Shown: positions 1 through 6,845, counted from the first letter of the stretch. The stretch is DNA of 6,950 bases from Clostridia bacterium (GCA_030445875.1 JASUSX010000122.1:1-6950); one strand, 5' to 3'. Made by a program: numbers and translations. The notes: generated from the sequence alone by a model not told the origin.

Positions 1-1
1 T

Positions 2-769
2 CGCCGGGTAGTAAATCTTTATCTTGGGTGCGAGTTTTTATCCCTGGTGGGGCCAGGCACAGGCAATGCCGCAGCCTTTATGGTCCTCGACCTCCCGGAA
101 AACCTCGACTTTATTGGCCTGGGCCTAAAGAAGGATATGCCCGTTACCCTGGCAGGTGGGGGGTTACAGGCAGATGGTGTCCTTACTGTTGACTGCCGGC
201 AGGCCAGACCGTGGCAGGGGCGGGAGCCAGCAGCACTGCGCTGGACGAGGGAAGGCTTATCCTGGACGAATGTGACTGCTCTGGGGCAGGCCATTGGCCG
301 CTGGGGGGTTAAAGATGGGTGGGGAGATACCAGGGCAGGCTATCTGGAGCAACTGCGGGCCGCTTTCCTGGGGTGGGAAAGTGGTAGCTTGGAGGGAGCC
401 GTAAAGGGCCTCCTGGGCTATGGCCCGGGCTTAACCCCTGGCGGCGATGACTTGTTGCTGGGCTTACTAGCCGCCACTGGCGGGGGAGCAGACTACCAGC
501 CCTACCTGGAAGGATTTCGCGGGGCCATAGCTACCAACCTGGGACGCACCAATGAAATTAGTGCCTTTTTCCTGCGTTGGGCCCTGGCGGAGGACTACCA
601 TGAATATTTGCAGGAGGTCGTATATGCTGTAATCAACGGGATGCCAGCCCTGGTAAACACGGCCGCCCGTAACCTCCTGGGCCTGGGGGCGACCTCGGGG
701 ACGGATATAGCCAGGGGTATTTACCTGGGGTTTTCCTGGGTGTTTCCGGGAGCCCCCCAGGAGGGCTAA
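2..769 (+). CDS. allH: AllH-like DUF2877 protein, 5'-truncated by the window edge
   Basis: Probable AllH (YlbF, DUF2877) subunit of oxamate carbamoyltransferase, which acts in the cytoplasm with FdrA/AllF and AllG to convert oxalurate and phosphate to oxamate and carbamoyl phosphate. The frame is open from base 2 with no stop. A GTG at 47 exists but has no Shine-Dalgarno site, and the codons before it (RRVVNLYLG, then CEFLSLV) look like the usual conserved N-terminal segment of the family, so I take the gene as partial, with its start outside the window. Visible family signatures are YGPGLTPGGDD at 419-451, the segment GRTNEISAFFL beginning near 542, and GATSGTD near 689, matching the C-terminal SG-D pattern of DUF2877. 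About 255 codons are visible. It is followed by a 142-base gap and then fdrA. The family call is firm; the biochemical role is transferred from E. coli allFGH. Confidence 0.82.
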   Translation, partial: RRVVNLYLGCEFLSLVGPGTGNAAAFMVLDLPENLDFIGLGLKKDMPVTLAGGGLQADGVLTVDCRQARPWQGREPAALRWTREGLSWTNVTALGQAIGRWGVKDGWGDTRAGYLEQLRAAFLGWESGSLEGAVKGLLGYGPGLTPGGDDLLLGLLAATGGGADYQPYLEGFRGAIATNLGRTNEISAFFLRWALAEDYHEYLQEVVYAVINGMPALVNTAARNLLGLGATSGTDIARGIYLGFSWVFPGAPQEG

Positions 770-911
770 TCGCCACACGGGGATATTTCTCCCCCGGGCA
801 GGTCCATTTTGGGCAGAAGCCAAGGCCAGGAGAAGGCCGGGGGTGAGCCTGGGGGATAGGTGTCGGTGAGGTCGTTGGGGCCCAATACTCAAGGAAAGCT
901 GGGGTGCCGGA
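770..911. other. 142-base spacer between allH and fdrA, no gene seen
   Basis: This G-rich gap separates two genes whose functions are linked. It holds a possible small hairpin (GGGGA 779-783 with TCCCC 790-794) and a possible wider pairing (CCCCCGG 791-797 with CCGGGGG 837-843). The fdrA frame cannot extend far into it, because an in-frame TGA lies at 867-869. I see no convincing terminator with a T tract and no clear promoter. Confidence 0.5.
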
Positions 912-2486
912 GTGCTGACCAAAACGATTGTCAAGCCCAATACCTATTTTGACTCAGTAACGCTGATGCGTGTCTCCGGCCAGGTGGCCGGGATGGTAGA
1001 GGTCCAGGACGTCCTGGTCGGGATGGGGACCGAACTCAATAAAGAATCCCTGGCCCGGGTGGGCCTGCTGACCGGGGAGGCCAGGGAAGCCCTGCCCAAT
1101 GATTTGCTCATCGGCGTCCGGGTAACCGATGCGGGTGTCCTGGATAAGGTATTGCAAAAGATCGATGAACTCCTGGGTTCACAGCGCCGCGGTGCGGCAG
1201 GCGGAAGGGAAGAGGGCGGCAGGGAAAAGCCGCGCAGCATAGCCGGGGCCTGCCGGCTAAACCCGGGGTATAACCTGGCGCTAATCTCCGTACCGGGTAT
1301 CTACGCCGCCCGGGAAGCCCGGGAGGCCCTGCGGCAGGGGATGCACGTCTTCCTCTTTAGCGATAACGTCAGCCTGGAGGACGAGGTCGATCTCAAAAAG
1401 GCAGCCGTCGCTAAAGGCTTACTTATGATGGGTCCCGACTGCGGCACAGCTATCATCAACGGCGTGCCCCTGGGTTTCGCCAACCGCGTCCGGCGGGGGA
1501 GTATCGGCATTGTCGGCGCCTCGGGTACGGGCATCCAGCAGGTGACGACCTTGATTGACGACCTGGGGGAAGGTATCAGCCAGGCCATCGGCACCGGCGG
1601 CCGCGACCTATCGGCCAGGGTAGGCGGCCTGACTACCCTGGCGGCCCTGGATGCCCTGGCCGCCGATACCCAAACCAAGGTGGTTGTCCTGATCTCCAAG
1701 CCGCCGGCGCCGGAGGTAGCCGAGAAGGTCCTGGCCCGGGCGGCCCAAACGGGGAAACCGGTGGTGTTATGCCTGTTGGGGGCCCAGATCACGGTGTCCC
1801 ATGGGGCTGGGATTATCCAGTGCCGCAACCTGGAAGAGACAGCCCTGCAGGCCGTCGCCCTGGCCCGGGGTGGTGGGGAAGTCATTTTGCCAGAAGAAGA
1901 ATGGCGGCCTCTGCTGCAGGAGTTCCTGGCTGTTAGAAAACCTGGCCAGAGGTATGTGCGCGCCCTGTACGGCGGTGGTACCCTCTGCGATGAGGCCATG
2001 ACCGTCTTCCGCCAGGAGGGACTCCCCATATTCTCCAACGTGCCCCTGGATGAGGGGGAGGCCTTGGCCGATGTGGAGCGCAGCCAGGGTCATACCTTCC
2101 TGGATATGGGGGAGGATTACTTTACCCGGGGGCGGCCCCACCCCATGCTGGAACCGGCTCTCAGGCTGCCGCGCCTGCTCCAGGAGGCCTCCGATCCGGA
2201 GGTAGTGGTAATCCTCCTGGACGTGATCCTGGGCCATGGCTCCCACAGCGACCCGGCCGGGGTCACAGCCAGGGGCGTACGGGAGGCCAGGGAGAAGGCT
2301 GCCAGGGAAGGACGGCAACTGGTCTTTATTGCAACCCTTATTGGTACCTCCGCCGACCCCCAGGGGTTAGAACAGCAGCGCCGCCTGCTGGAGGAAGCCG
2401 GAGTGATTACCTGCAGCAGCAATATCCGGGCGGCCCGCCTGGCTGCCTACCTGGTTAAACAGTTGCATCCCCCGGAAAGGATGTGA
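912..2486 (+). CDS. fdrA: FdrA/AllF, oxamate carbamoyltransferase subunit (acyl-CoA synthetase-like)
   Basis: 524-residue FdrA (AllF), the large subunit of the oxamate carbamoyltransferase encoded by allFGH, and a distant relative of succinyl-CoA synthetase. The GTG start at 912 follows GGGGTG (901-906), and the N terminus aligns with E. coli FdrA as I remember it (FDSVTLM against QDSVSLM). Two Rossmann-like lobes are visible. The first, near residues 120-290, carries MGPDCGT (173-179), GASGTGIQ (202-209), GTGGRDLS (227-234) and SKPP (262-265). The second, near 345-515, carries YGGGTLCDEA (353-362), GRPHPM (407-412), LDVILGHGSH (436-445) and GTSADPQ (478-484). Residues 90-107 form a low-complexity, charged linker. 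The protein lacks the roughly 50-residue tail of E. coli FdrA; a matching segment opens the next gene instead. The next frame begins directly after this gene's TGA, in the same reading frame. Confidence 0.93.
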   Translation: MLTKTIVKPNTYFDSVTLMRVSGQVAGMVEVQDVLVGMGTELNKESLARVGLLTGEAREALPNDLLIGVRVTDAGVLDKVLQKIDELLGSQRRGAAGGREEGGREKPRSIAGACRLNPGYNLALISVPGIYAAREAREALRQGMHVFLFSDNVSLEDEVDLKKAAVAKGLLMMGPDCGTAIINGVPLGFANRVRRGSIGIVGASGTGIQQVTTLIDDLGEGISQAIGTGGRDLSARVGGLTTLAALDALAADTQTKVVVLISKPPAPEVAEKVLARAAQTGKPVVLCLLGAQITVSHGAGIIQCRNLEETALQAVALARGGGEVILPEEEWRPLLQEFLAVRKPGQRYVRALYGGGTLCDEAMTVFRQEGLPIFSNVPLDEGEALADVERSQGHTFLDMGEDYFTRGRPHPMLEPALRLPRLLQEASDPEVVVILLDVILGHGSHSDPAGVTARGVREAREKAAREGRQLVFIATLIGTSADPQGLEQQRRLLEEAGVITCSSNIRAARLAAYLVKQLHPPERM

Positions 2487-3062
2487 TTGTGGATGGCTAT
2501 CAATGAGCTCTTCCAGCAGGAAATCAAGGCCCTTAACCTGGGTAACACCGGCTTTGCCGCCGAACTGGAGGGCGTAGGGCTCGAGGTAACCCATCTGGAC
2601 TGGGAACCGCCGGCCCGGGGCCAGGTGGCATTAATCGCCGCCCTGGAGAAATTGAGCCACCGGGCGGATATCGACGCCGCCAATAGAGAGGCCTTTGAGC
2701 GCTATGCCTCTTCCGTACCGGTGCTGGTAGATATTCGCCGCGCCCTGGACATTATCCCGGGTATGACCCCGGATACCCTTTTCCATGCCGGGCCGCCCCT
2801 GACCTGGGAACGGATGCCTGGCCCTATGCGGGGGGCAGTAATCGGCGCCCTGATCTATGAGGGCCGGGCTGCGACGCCGGAAGAGGCCGAAAAGCAGGCG
2901 GCCGGAGGGACTATCACCTTTAAGCCCTGCCACGAGCACGGTGCTGTTGGCCCCATGGCCGGGATCATCTCCTCCTCCATGCCGGTCTTCGTCATCCACA
3001 ACCAGACCTACGGTAACCACGCCTACTGTACTATGAACGAGGGCCTCACCCAGCTTATCTAG
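2487..3062 (+). CDS. allG: AllG (YlbE, DUF1116), truncated at the C terminus
   Basis: N-terminal part of the AllG (YlbE) subunit of oxamate carbamoyltransferase. The start is TTG 2487, 5 bases after AGGA, or ATG 2493; I cannot decide between them. Numbered from the ATG, residues 5-55 form a small module with the pattern LNLGNTGFAAELEGVGLEV and HLDWEPPA, resembling the C-terminal tail of E. coli FdrA. DUF1116 itself then begins with HAGPPLTW (98-105), GPMRGAVIGA (110-119), EGRA (123-126), CHEHGAVGPMAGIISSSMP (146-164) and MNEGL (181-185). These motifs match E. coli YlbE closely, but the frame ends at residue 189, whereas family members run to about 420-470. Most of the catalytic region is therefore absent. 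The bases after the stop do not resume DUF1116 in any frame I read; they encode part of a DUF35 protein. Treat this as a gene fragment or an assembly chimera. Confidence 0.85.
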   Translation: MWMAINELFQQEIKALNLGNTGFAAELEGVGLEVTHLDWEPPARGQVALIAALEKLSHRADIDAANREAFERYASSVPVLVDIRRALDIIPGMTPDTLFHAGPPLTWERMPGPMRGAVIGALIYEGRAATPEEAEKQAAGGTITFKPCHEHGAVGPMAGIISSSMPVFVIHNQTYGNHAYCTMNEGLTQLI

Positions 3063-3337
3063 TTTGCCGCCAGTGCGGCAACCGCCAGTTTGAGGCCGTG
3101 CCCCTGGCAGGCGAGGCCACCCTTGTGACCTGGACGCGGGTCTATAACCTGCCCGAGGGTTACATGAAACCCTGGCTGGCCTTCGGCATTGTCGAGTTCC
3201 CCCATGGTTTGCGGGCTGCGGGCCAGATTGACAATGAAGAGATAGCCGTGGGGATGAAACTGAAGGCTGCGGTGGGGGTGGTCAAAGAGGGCCTCAACCA
3301 GGATTACTACGGGTTTATTTTTAAGCCGGTAGAGTGA
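3062..3337 (+). pseudogene. C-terminal fragment of a DUF35 Zn-ribbon/OB-fold protein
   Basis: The frame through 3062-3337 encodes VCRQCGNRQFEAV, then LAGEATLVTWTRVYNLPEGY, then a stretch with GIVEF, GLRAAGQI, EEIAVGMKLKAAVGVV and YYGFIFKPVE, ending in TGA. This is the usual order of a DUF35 protein: the second zinc-ribbon knuckle (CxxC), a TWTRV strand, and an OB-fold ending in FKP. Such proteins normally accompany thiolases or acyl-CoA enzymes. The N-terminal half, including the first CxxC knuckle and any start codon, is missing. Upstream codons in this frame merely overlap the truncated allG. A GTG at 3098 could be called as a start, but it would cut off the visible CxxC. Expression as a functional protein is unlikely. 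The exact left boundary is uncertain by about 15 bases. Confidence 0.75.
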
Positions 3338-3365
3338 CGGTTGGCAGCTTTTGGTTGAAGAAGCC

Positions 3366-3406
3366 AGCACTCCCTCCAGGCGGCGAGCCGGCCTGGAGGG
3401 AGTGCT
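3366..3406. terminator. Long hairpin terminator between convergent genes
   Basis: A perfect 16-bp stem pairs 3366-3381 (AGCACTCCCTCCAGGC) with 3391-3406, around a 9-base loop that itself contains GGC/GCC. On the + strand it is followed by T-rich sequence (TTTGCTTTGCTT), so it fits an intrinsic terminator for the allHFG unit. It also lies just past the TAA of the - strand RCK gene (3416-3418), so it probably serves both sides, although the T tract on the - strand is poor. Confidence 0.85.
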
Positions 3407-3415
3407 TTGCTTTGC

Positions 3416-4078
3416 TTATACACTGCCCAGGAGGGCCCGACGGAGGGCCTCAACCTCATCCGCCCTGGCGGCGGCAATAACCTGGTCCCCGGGCAGTAAA
3501 ACGACGTCGCCGCGGGGAAAGATTAGGTCCTCCTTCCGGAGGATGGCCATCAGCAGGCACTGTTCCGGCAGGATGAGATCCTTGACAGCCACATGGGCGG
3601 CCGGGGATTCCGGGGGCAGGACGGTTTCTAAAAACTCTACCTCGCCGCCCTTTAACGTTAGCAGGGGGATAAGGCCGCAGGCATCGACCTCCTGCAGGAC
3701 CAGGCGGTAGATTAACCGGGTACTGTTGATGATATTGTTAATGCCCAGCAAGCGAAAGGCGTCTTCGTTCTGGGGGTTATTAACCCGGCCGATGACCCGG
3801 TTGACCCCGAAGACCTTCTGGACGAGACGGCAAATCATAATATTATCTTCGTCAAAACCGGTGACGGCGGCCACCGCATCGGCCCGCCTGGCGCCGGCCT
3901 CTTCCAGGGTAGCCACCTCGGTGGCATCACCCCGGAGGACAACCTGGCCCAGGCGGTCCTCCAGCCAGCGGAACTTGCGCGGGTCTTTCTCGATTAACAA
4001 TACCTCCTGGCCATCATCCAGCAAGGTTTTGGTGAGGTTGAAACCGATTTTACCACCACCGGCTACTATTACGTACAT
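3416..4078 (-). CDS. trkA: TrkA/KtrA-like protein, RCK_N plus RCK_C
   Basis: 220-residue cytoplasmic regulator of the TrkA/KtrA type, close to the usual length of KtrA. The N-terminal RCK_N Rossmann domain (about 1-130) has the nucleotide-binding loop GGGKIG (7-12), acidic E30 at the end of strand 2, and the later pattern GDATEVATLEEAG (50-62). The RCK_C domain (about 138-218) includes the ligand-fold end FPRGDVVLLPGDQVIAA. The family binds NAD(H) or ATP/ADP in RCK_N and often c-di-AMP or ions in RCK_C, and gates potassium channels or transporters. The start ATG shares one base with the stop of the upstream RCK_N gene (TAATG at 4080-4076), so translation is probably coupled. No TrkH or KtrB partner lies in the window; the membrane protein of this operon is an APC permease. 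Family assignment is firm; the regulated target is inferred. Confidence 0.92.
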   Translation of the reverse strand: MYVIVAGGGKIGFNLTKTLLDDGQEVLLIEKDPRKFRWLEDRLGQVVLRGDATEVATLEEAGARRADAVAAVTGFDEDNIMICRLVQKVFGVNRVIGRVNNPQNEDAFRLLGINNIINSTRLIYRLVLQEVDACGLIPLLTLKGGEVEFLETVLPPESPAAHVAVKDLILPEQCLLMAILRKEDLIFPRGDVVLLPGDQVIAAARADEVEALRRALLGSV

Positions 4079-4482
4079 TATTTTGCACCCCCCAGGCGCG
4101 ACATGATATAGTCAATGCCGCAGGTAGTGGGACAGAAGATATCCAGGCCCATGGCCCGGTAAGCCTCGGCAGCCTTGGGATCATAGACCCGGGCAATGAC
4201 CCGGGGAATATGAAACTTTTCCCTGGCTACCTGGGCGGAGACCAGGTTGGCGCTGTCCCGATCAGTCACAGCGATAAGGACATCGGCGTTGTCGGCCCCG
4301 GCCCGGGCCAGGAGCTCCAGGTCAATGCCCACCCCCTGGTAGACCTGGCCGGGGAAGTCATGGGGCAGACGCTCCAGGGCTTCGCTTTTAGCATCAATGA
4401 TACTTACTTCGTGGCCGCTGGCAGCCAGCGAGCTGGCCAGGCTGGCTCCCAGGCGACTGCAACCGATGATTATAACGCGCAT
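4078..4482 (-). CDS. RCK_N-only TrkA-like nucleotide-binding protein
   Basis: 134-residue protein made of one RCK_N (TrkA-N) domain and nothing more. The dinucleotide loop reads GCSRLG (7-12), with serine where the classical GxGxxG has its second glycine. D30 ends strand 2, and GIDLELLARAGADNADVLIA (52-71) followed by VTDRDSANL (72-80) is the typical second half of the fold. No RCK_C follows: the frame ends in RLGGAK and TAA. The start ATG at 4482 sits 5 bases after GGGGGTG (4488-4494), within the last codons of the Usp gene's 3' end. Placed next to the RCK_N-RCK_C protein, it probably forms a mixed ring or dimer with it, like a tandem TrkA split into two chains. Binding of a specific nucleotide cannot be read from sequence. 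Confidence 0.9.
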   Translation of the reverse strand: MRVIIIGCSRLGASLASSLAASGHEVSIIDAKSEALERLPHDFPGQVYQGVGIDLELLARAGADNADVLIAVTDRDSANLVSAQVAREKFHIPRVIARVYDPKAAEAYRAMGLDIFCPTTCGIDYIMSRLGGAK

Positions 4483-4493
4483 AATAACACCCC

Positions 4494-5048
4494 CTATGCA
4501 GGCTGGCGATCAATCAATAGCTCGCAGGTGGCCCGGCGCAACAGCCATTCCGAAGTGCTCCCCAGGCCGCCGAGCTGGCGTTTGGGCCGGACACCGATAA
4601 CGATTAACTGCACCTCTTCCTCGGCGGCGGCCTGGAGGATGCCGGTACCCGCCGTCCGGGCCCTTATAATCCTGGTGCTACTGGGTAACTGATGAAAATT
4701 AACGATTTCTACCCCCTGCTGCAGGACCTCATTTAAGCGGGCCTCGGTCTCCGGCAGGGCCACCCCTAAGGGCGAGGTGAGGGGTACCTCCAGGACGGCC
4801 AACAAAATGATTTCGGCCTTTTGCTCGGCCCCCAACCGGCAGGCCAGTTCAATGGCCCGGCGGGCGTAATCGCTGTCCACTACCGGGACCAGGATCCGTT
4901 TTACCGCCTGGACTGTCCGGGTGACATGGGCCACTTCATAGGGAACGGCCGGCGGCACATGTAGCATCCACCAGAATAGGCGCCCCATACTGACGATAAA
5001 AACCAGAGCCAGGAAAATACCCAGGGGATGGGTGTGAATAGCCGTCAT
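4494..5048 (-). CDS. Membrane-anchored universal stress (UspA) domain protein
   Basis: 184-residue protein with one hydrophobic segment at about 9-29 (GIFLALVFIVS onward) and then a Usp domain at about 50-181. The domain opens with KRILVPVVDSDYARRAIELA, the usual first strand and helix, and closes with LIVIGVRPKRQLGGLGST and CELLID. The classical ATP motif is G-2x-G-9x-G-S/T. Here the second glycine is replaced by proline (GVRP) and the spacing to GS is shorter, so ATP binding is doubtful. The start ATG at 5048 overlaps the TGA of the small membrane gene (ATGA) and follows GGGAGGTG (5054-5061) by 5 bases. Usp domains are often attached to or encoded beside transporters and modulate them; that role for the upstream APC permease is inference. 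The orientation of the anchor is not certain. Confidence 0.85.
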   Translation of the reverse strand: MTAIHTHPLGIFLALVFIVSMGRLFWWMLHVPPAVPYEVAHVTRTVQAVKRILVPVVDSDYARRAIELACRLGAEQKAEIILLAVLEVPLTSPLGVALPETEARLNEVLQQGVEIVNFHQLPSSTRIIRARTAGTGILQAAAEEEVQLIVIGVRPKRQLGGLGSTSEWLLRRATCELLIDRQPA

Positions 5049-5281
5049 GCCCGCACCTCCCTATGGCGTCGGGTAAAATAATGGATAAAGGCCAGGCCGC
5101 GGTAGATGCCGAGGCCCAGGAAACCGGCGCCAACGATCCAGGCCATGGGGCTGGGATGGGCCAGGGCGCGGACCCAGATGGTCGGTCCCAGGATCAGCAT
5201 GGCCAGGGTAGTCACCATCTGGTAGTAATCACGCCAGGTGAGGGACTGGCAAACCTTCCGGGTGCTTCTTTTAGCTGCCAT
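5045..5281 (-). CDS. Small two-TM membrane protein, function unknown
   Basis: 78-residue protein that I do not recognise. It has a basic N terminus (AAKRSTRK), a first membrane segment at about 19-40, a short HPSP turn, a second segment at about 46-66 rich in glycine (GAGFLGLGIYRG), and a basic C terminus (TRRHREVR). This pattern favours both ends in the cytoplasm. The ATG at 5281 is chosen over an in-frame TTG six bases upstream, because AAGGAGG (5291-5297) lies 9 bases from the ATG but only 3 from the TTG. The gene overlaps the permease stop by 11 bases and the Usp start by 4, so it is embedded in the operon. A permease accessory subunit is a reasonable guess from context only. Confidence 0.75.
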   Translation of the reverse strand: MAAKRSTRKVCQSLTWRDYYQMVTTLAMLILGPTIWVRALAHPSPMAWIVGAGFLGLGIYRGLAFIHYFTRRHREVRA

Positions 5282-6836
5282 GGGCAACAGCCTCCTTGCG
5301 ATCCCGTTCGGCCAGGGCCTGTTTGTATTCCTCCAGGAGGTCGTACTCCTCCGCCGCCTCCAGGACCTTTAATTGCTGGCCTTCCCAGTCCCGGGGTATA
5401 TTACCGAGGACGGGGAAGCCGTGCTTGCGGCGGTAATAAACATAATAGATAAAGCACAGGAGGATCCAGGCCGGGCCAGCGATGCGGCCGATGGCATGGG
5501 TCAGGATGACCTCAAAGAGAATAGTACTAATGCCCAGGGTACCGATAACCCCCAGGAGGGGAAACTCCACCGTCCGGCCGTGGTAGTTGATTTTGATGTT
5601 TAAGGGTACTTTATAGGGCCGGGGTGCATAGGGATCGGTAAAACGCAGCTTGATCAGGGCCAGGAAGACCAGGATATAACCGGTGGTCGCCCCGAAGGCG
5701 TACATGTTACCCAGGGTGTCCATGGCGTTGGGTGTCAGGAAAGAAAGGACAATCTGCAGGACGCCGATGCCGGAAAAGACCAGGATGGTCCGGTAAGGAG
5801 TGCGGAAACGCGGGTGAACGGCATTGAACCAGTCGCTGATAAAATGAAACTGGCTCATGGCGAAGGTCAGGCGCGAGGCGCTCATCACGCCGGAGTTGGC
5901 CGAGATCAGCAGGATGGTAGCCCCCAGCAGGGCGGCAAAGGGGCCGGCGATAATGCCGATAAAGGGGATGGCATGGGCAAGGGTGGCCACCGGGTCGCCG
6001 ACGGCCTCGGCAATATCCTGCCAGGGCAGGACCCCCAGGCTCATGGTGGAGAAAGCGGTAGCAAAGATAAATACGGTGAAGATCAGGCCGACGGAGGTGC
6101 GGGGGACAACCGTGGCCGGACGTTTTGTTTCCTGGGCCGCCTGGGAGATGGATTCCAGACCGACGAAGGAAATGATGGCCAGGGAGGAACCGTAGGCAAA
6201 TTCCTTAAAAGTAGGGAATTGGGTGAGCCACTGGTGGGCTAGTAGTTCCGGCCGCCAGGCAAAAAGGAAACCGAAGACAATAATCGTTGATTCCGTCAAA
6301 ATATCAATAGCACCCAAAACTTCATTGAGCAGGGAGGATTCCCGCATCCCGCGGATGTTGAGGGCGATAAGAAAGATTACCAGGACCAGGGCTTCGGCCA
6401 TCCAGACCAGGTTGACGTGGTGCAGGGGCCCGATGCTGATGGCCAGGGAATCGACATCAATACCAAACAGGTAGGGCAGGAAAAAATTGATATAACCGGC
6501 GGACGCCGTGGCAAACAGGGCAATATCGATGGTATAGTCCAGCAATAAAGCCGATCCGGCTACAAAACCCCAGAAATCGCCCAGCCCGCGCAGGGTAAAG
6601 AATTGCCCCCCGCCGGCCACGGGGTAGGTAGCGGCCAGTTCGGTATAGGCCAGCCCGATCATAATATACACCAGCCCGGCCAGGGCGAAGGCCAGGCCGG
6701 TAGCCCCTTTAGCCCAGAGCATGACCAGGCCCAGGGCGGCGTAAATATCGGCGCCGACATCGGCGTAGCCCCACATATAAGATCCCCAGACGGTAACCTC
6801 CCGGCGTAACTCTAATTTTTCAGTCGCCGCAGCCAA
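5271..6836 (-). CDS. APC-superfamily permease (amino acid or cation transporter)
   Basis: 521-residue polytopic membrane transporter of the amino acid-polyamine-organocation superfamily. About 12 membrane segments are visible, near 17-41, 46-68, 88-118, 141-161, 171-193, 212-234, 247-268, 291-320, 350-367, 377-397, 425-448 and 454-470. TM1 carries the break GADIYAALG, in the place of the substrate-binding unwound segment of the family. TM6 has SFVGLESISQAAQETKRP, the usual F-G-E pattern followed by E-x-K-R-P. A charged tail (471-521) rich in Glu and Lys ends the protein. The TTG at 6836 is chosen because GGAGGAGG (6846-6853) lies 9 bases before it; a longer frame from TTG 6866 would read through that site and lacks its own. 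The substrate is not readable. The company of RCK and Usp proteins makes a potassium (KimA-like) or regulated amino acid role worth considering. Confidence 0.88.
   Translation of the reverse strand: MAAATEKLELRREVTVWGSYMWGYADVGADIYAALGLVMLWAKGATGLAFALAGLVYIMIGLAYTELAATYPVAGGGQFFTLRGLGDFWGFVAGSALLLDYTIDIALFATASAGYINFFLPYLFGIDVDSLAISIGPLHHVNLVWMAEALVLVIFLIALNIRGMRESSLLNEVLGAIDILTESTIIVFGFLFAWRPELLAHQWLTQFPTFKEFAYGSSLAIISFVGLESISQAAQETKRPATVVPRTSVGLIFTVFIFATAFSTMSLGVLPWQDIAEAVGDPVATLAHAIPFIGIIAGPFAALLGATILLISANSGVMSASRLTFAMSQFHFISDWFNAVHPRFRTPYRTILVFSGIGVLQIVLSFLTPNAMDTLGNMYAFGATTGYILVFLALIKLRFTDPYAPRPYKVPLNIKINYHGRTVEFPLLGVIGTLGISTILFEVILTHAIGRIAGPAWILLCFIYYVYYRRKHGFPVLGNIPRDWEGQQLKVLEAAEEYDLLEEYKQALAERDRKEAVAHGS
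5291..5297 (-). promoter_or_regulatory. Shine-Dalgarno site of the small two-TM gene
   Basis: AAGGAGG on the - strand lies inside the end of the permease coding sequence, 9 bases before the ATG at 5281. It decides that start over the TTG at 5287. Confidence 0.8.
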
Positions 6837-6845
6837 AAATGCAAC

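Noticed and set aside
47..49. GTG at 47 as the true start of the DUF2877 gene
   Set aside because: There is no ribosome site before it, the frame is open to the window edge, and the upstream codons look like the conserved family N terminus.
467..940. 157-codon open frame on the - strand across the end of allH and the spacer
   Set aside because: It has no recognisable domain, is mostly antisense to well-supported coding sequence, and is expected in G+C-rich DNA.
1301..2038. 245-codon open frame on the - strand inside fdrA
   Set aside because: It is antisense to strongly conserved FdrA motifs, and its composition (rich in Arg, Ser, Thr and Pro) is typical of a shadow frame.
3098..3337. A complete small gene starting at GTG 3098
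   Set aside because: The zinc-ribbon CxxC lies just upstream in the same frame at 3065-3076, so the start would remove a conserved part. The piece is better read as a fragment.
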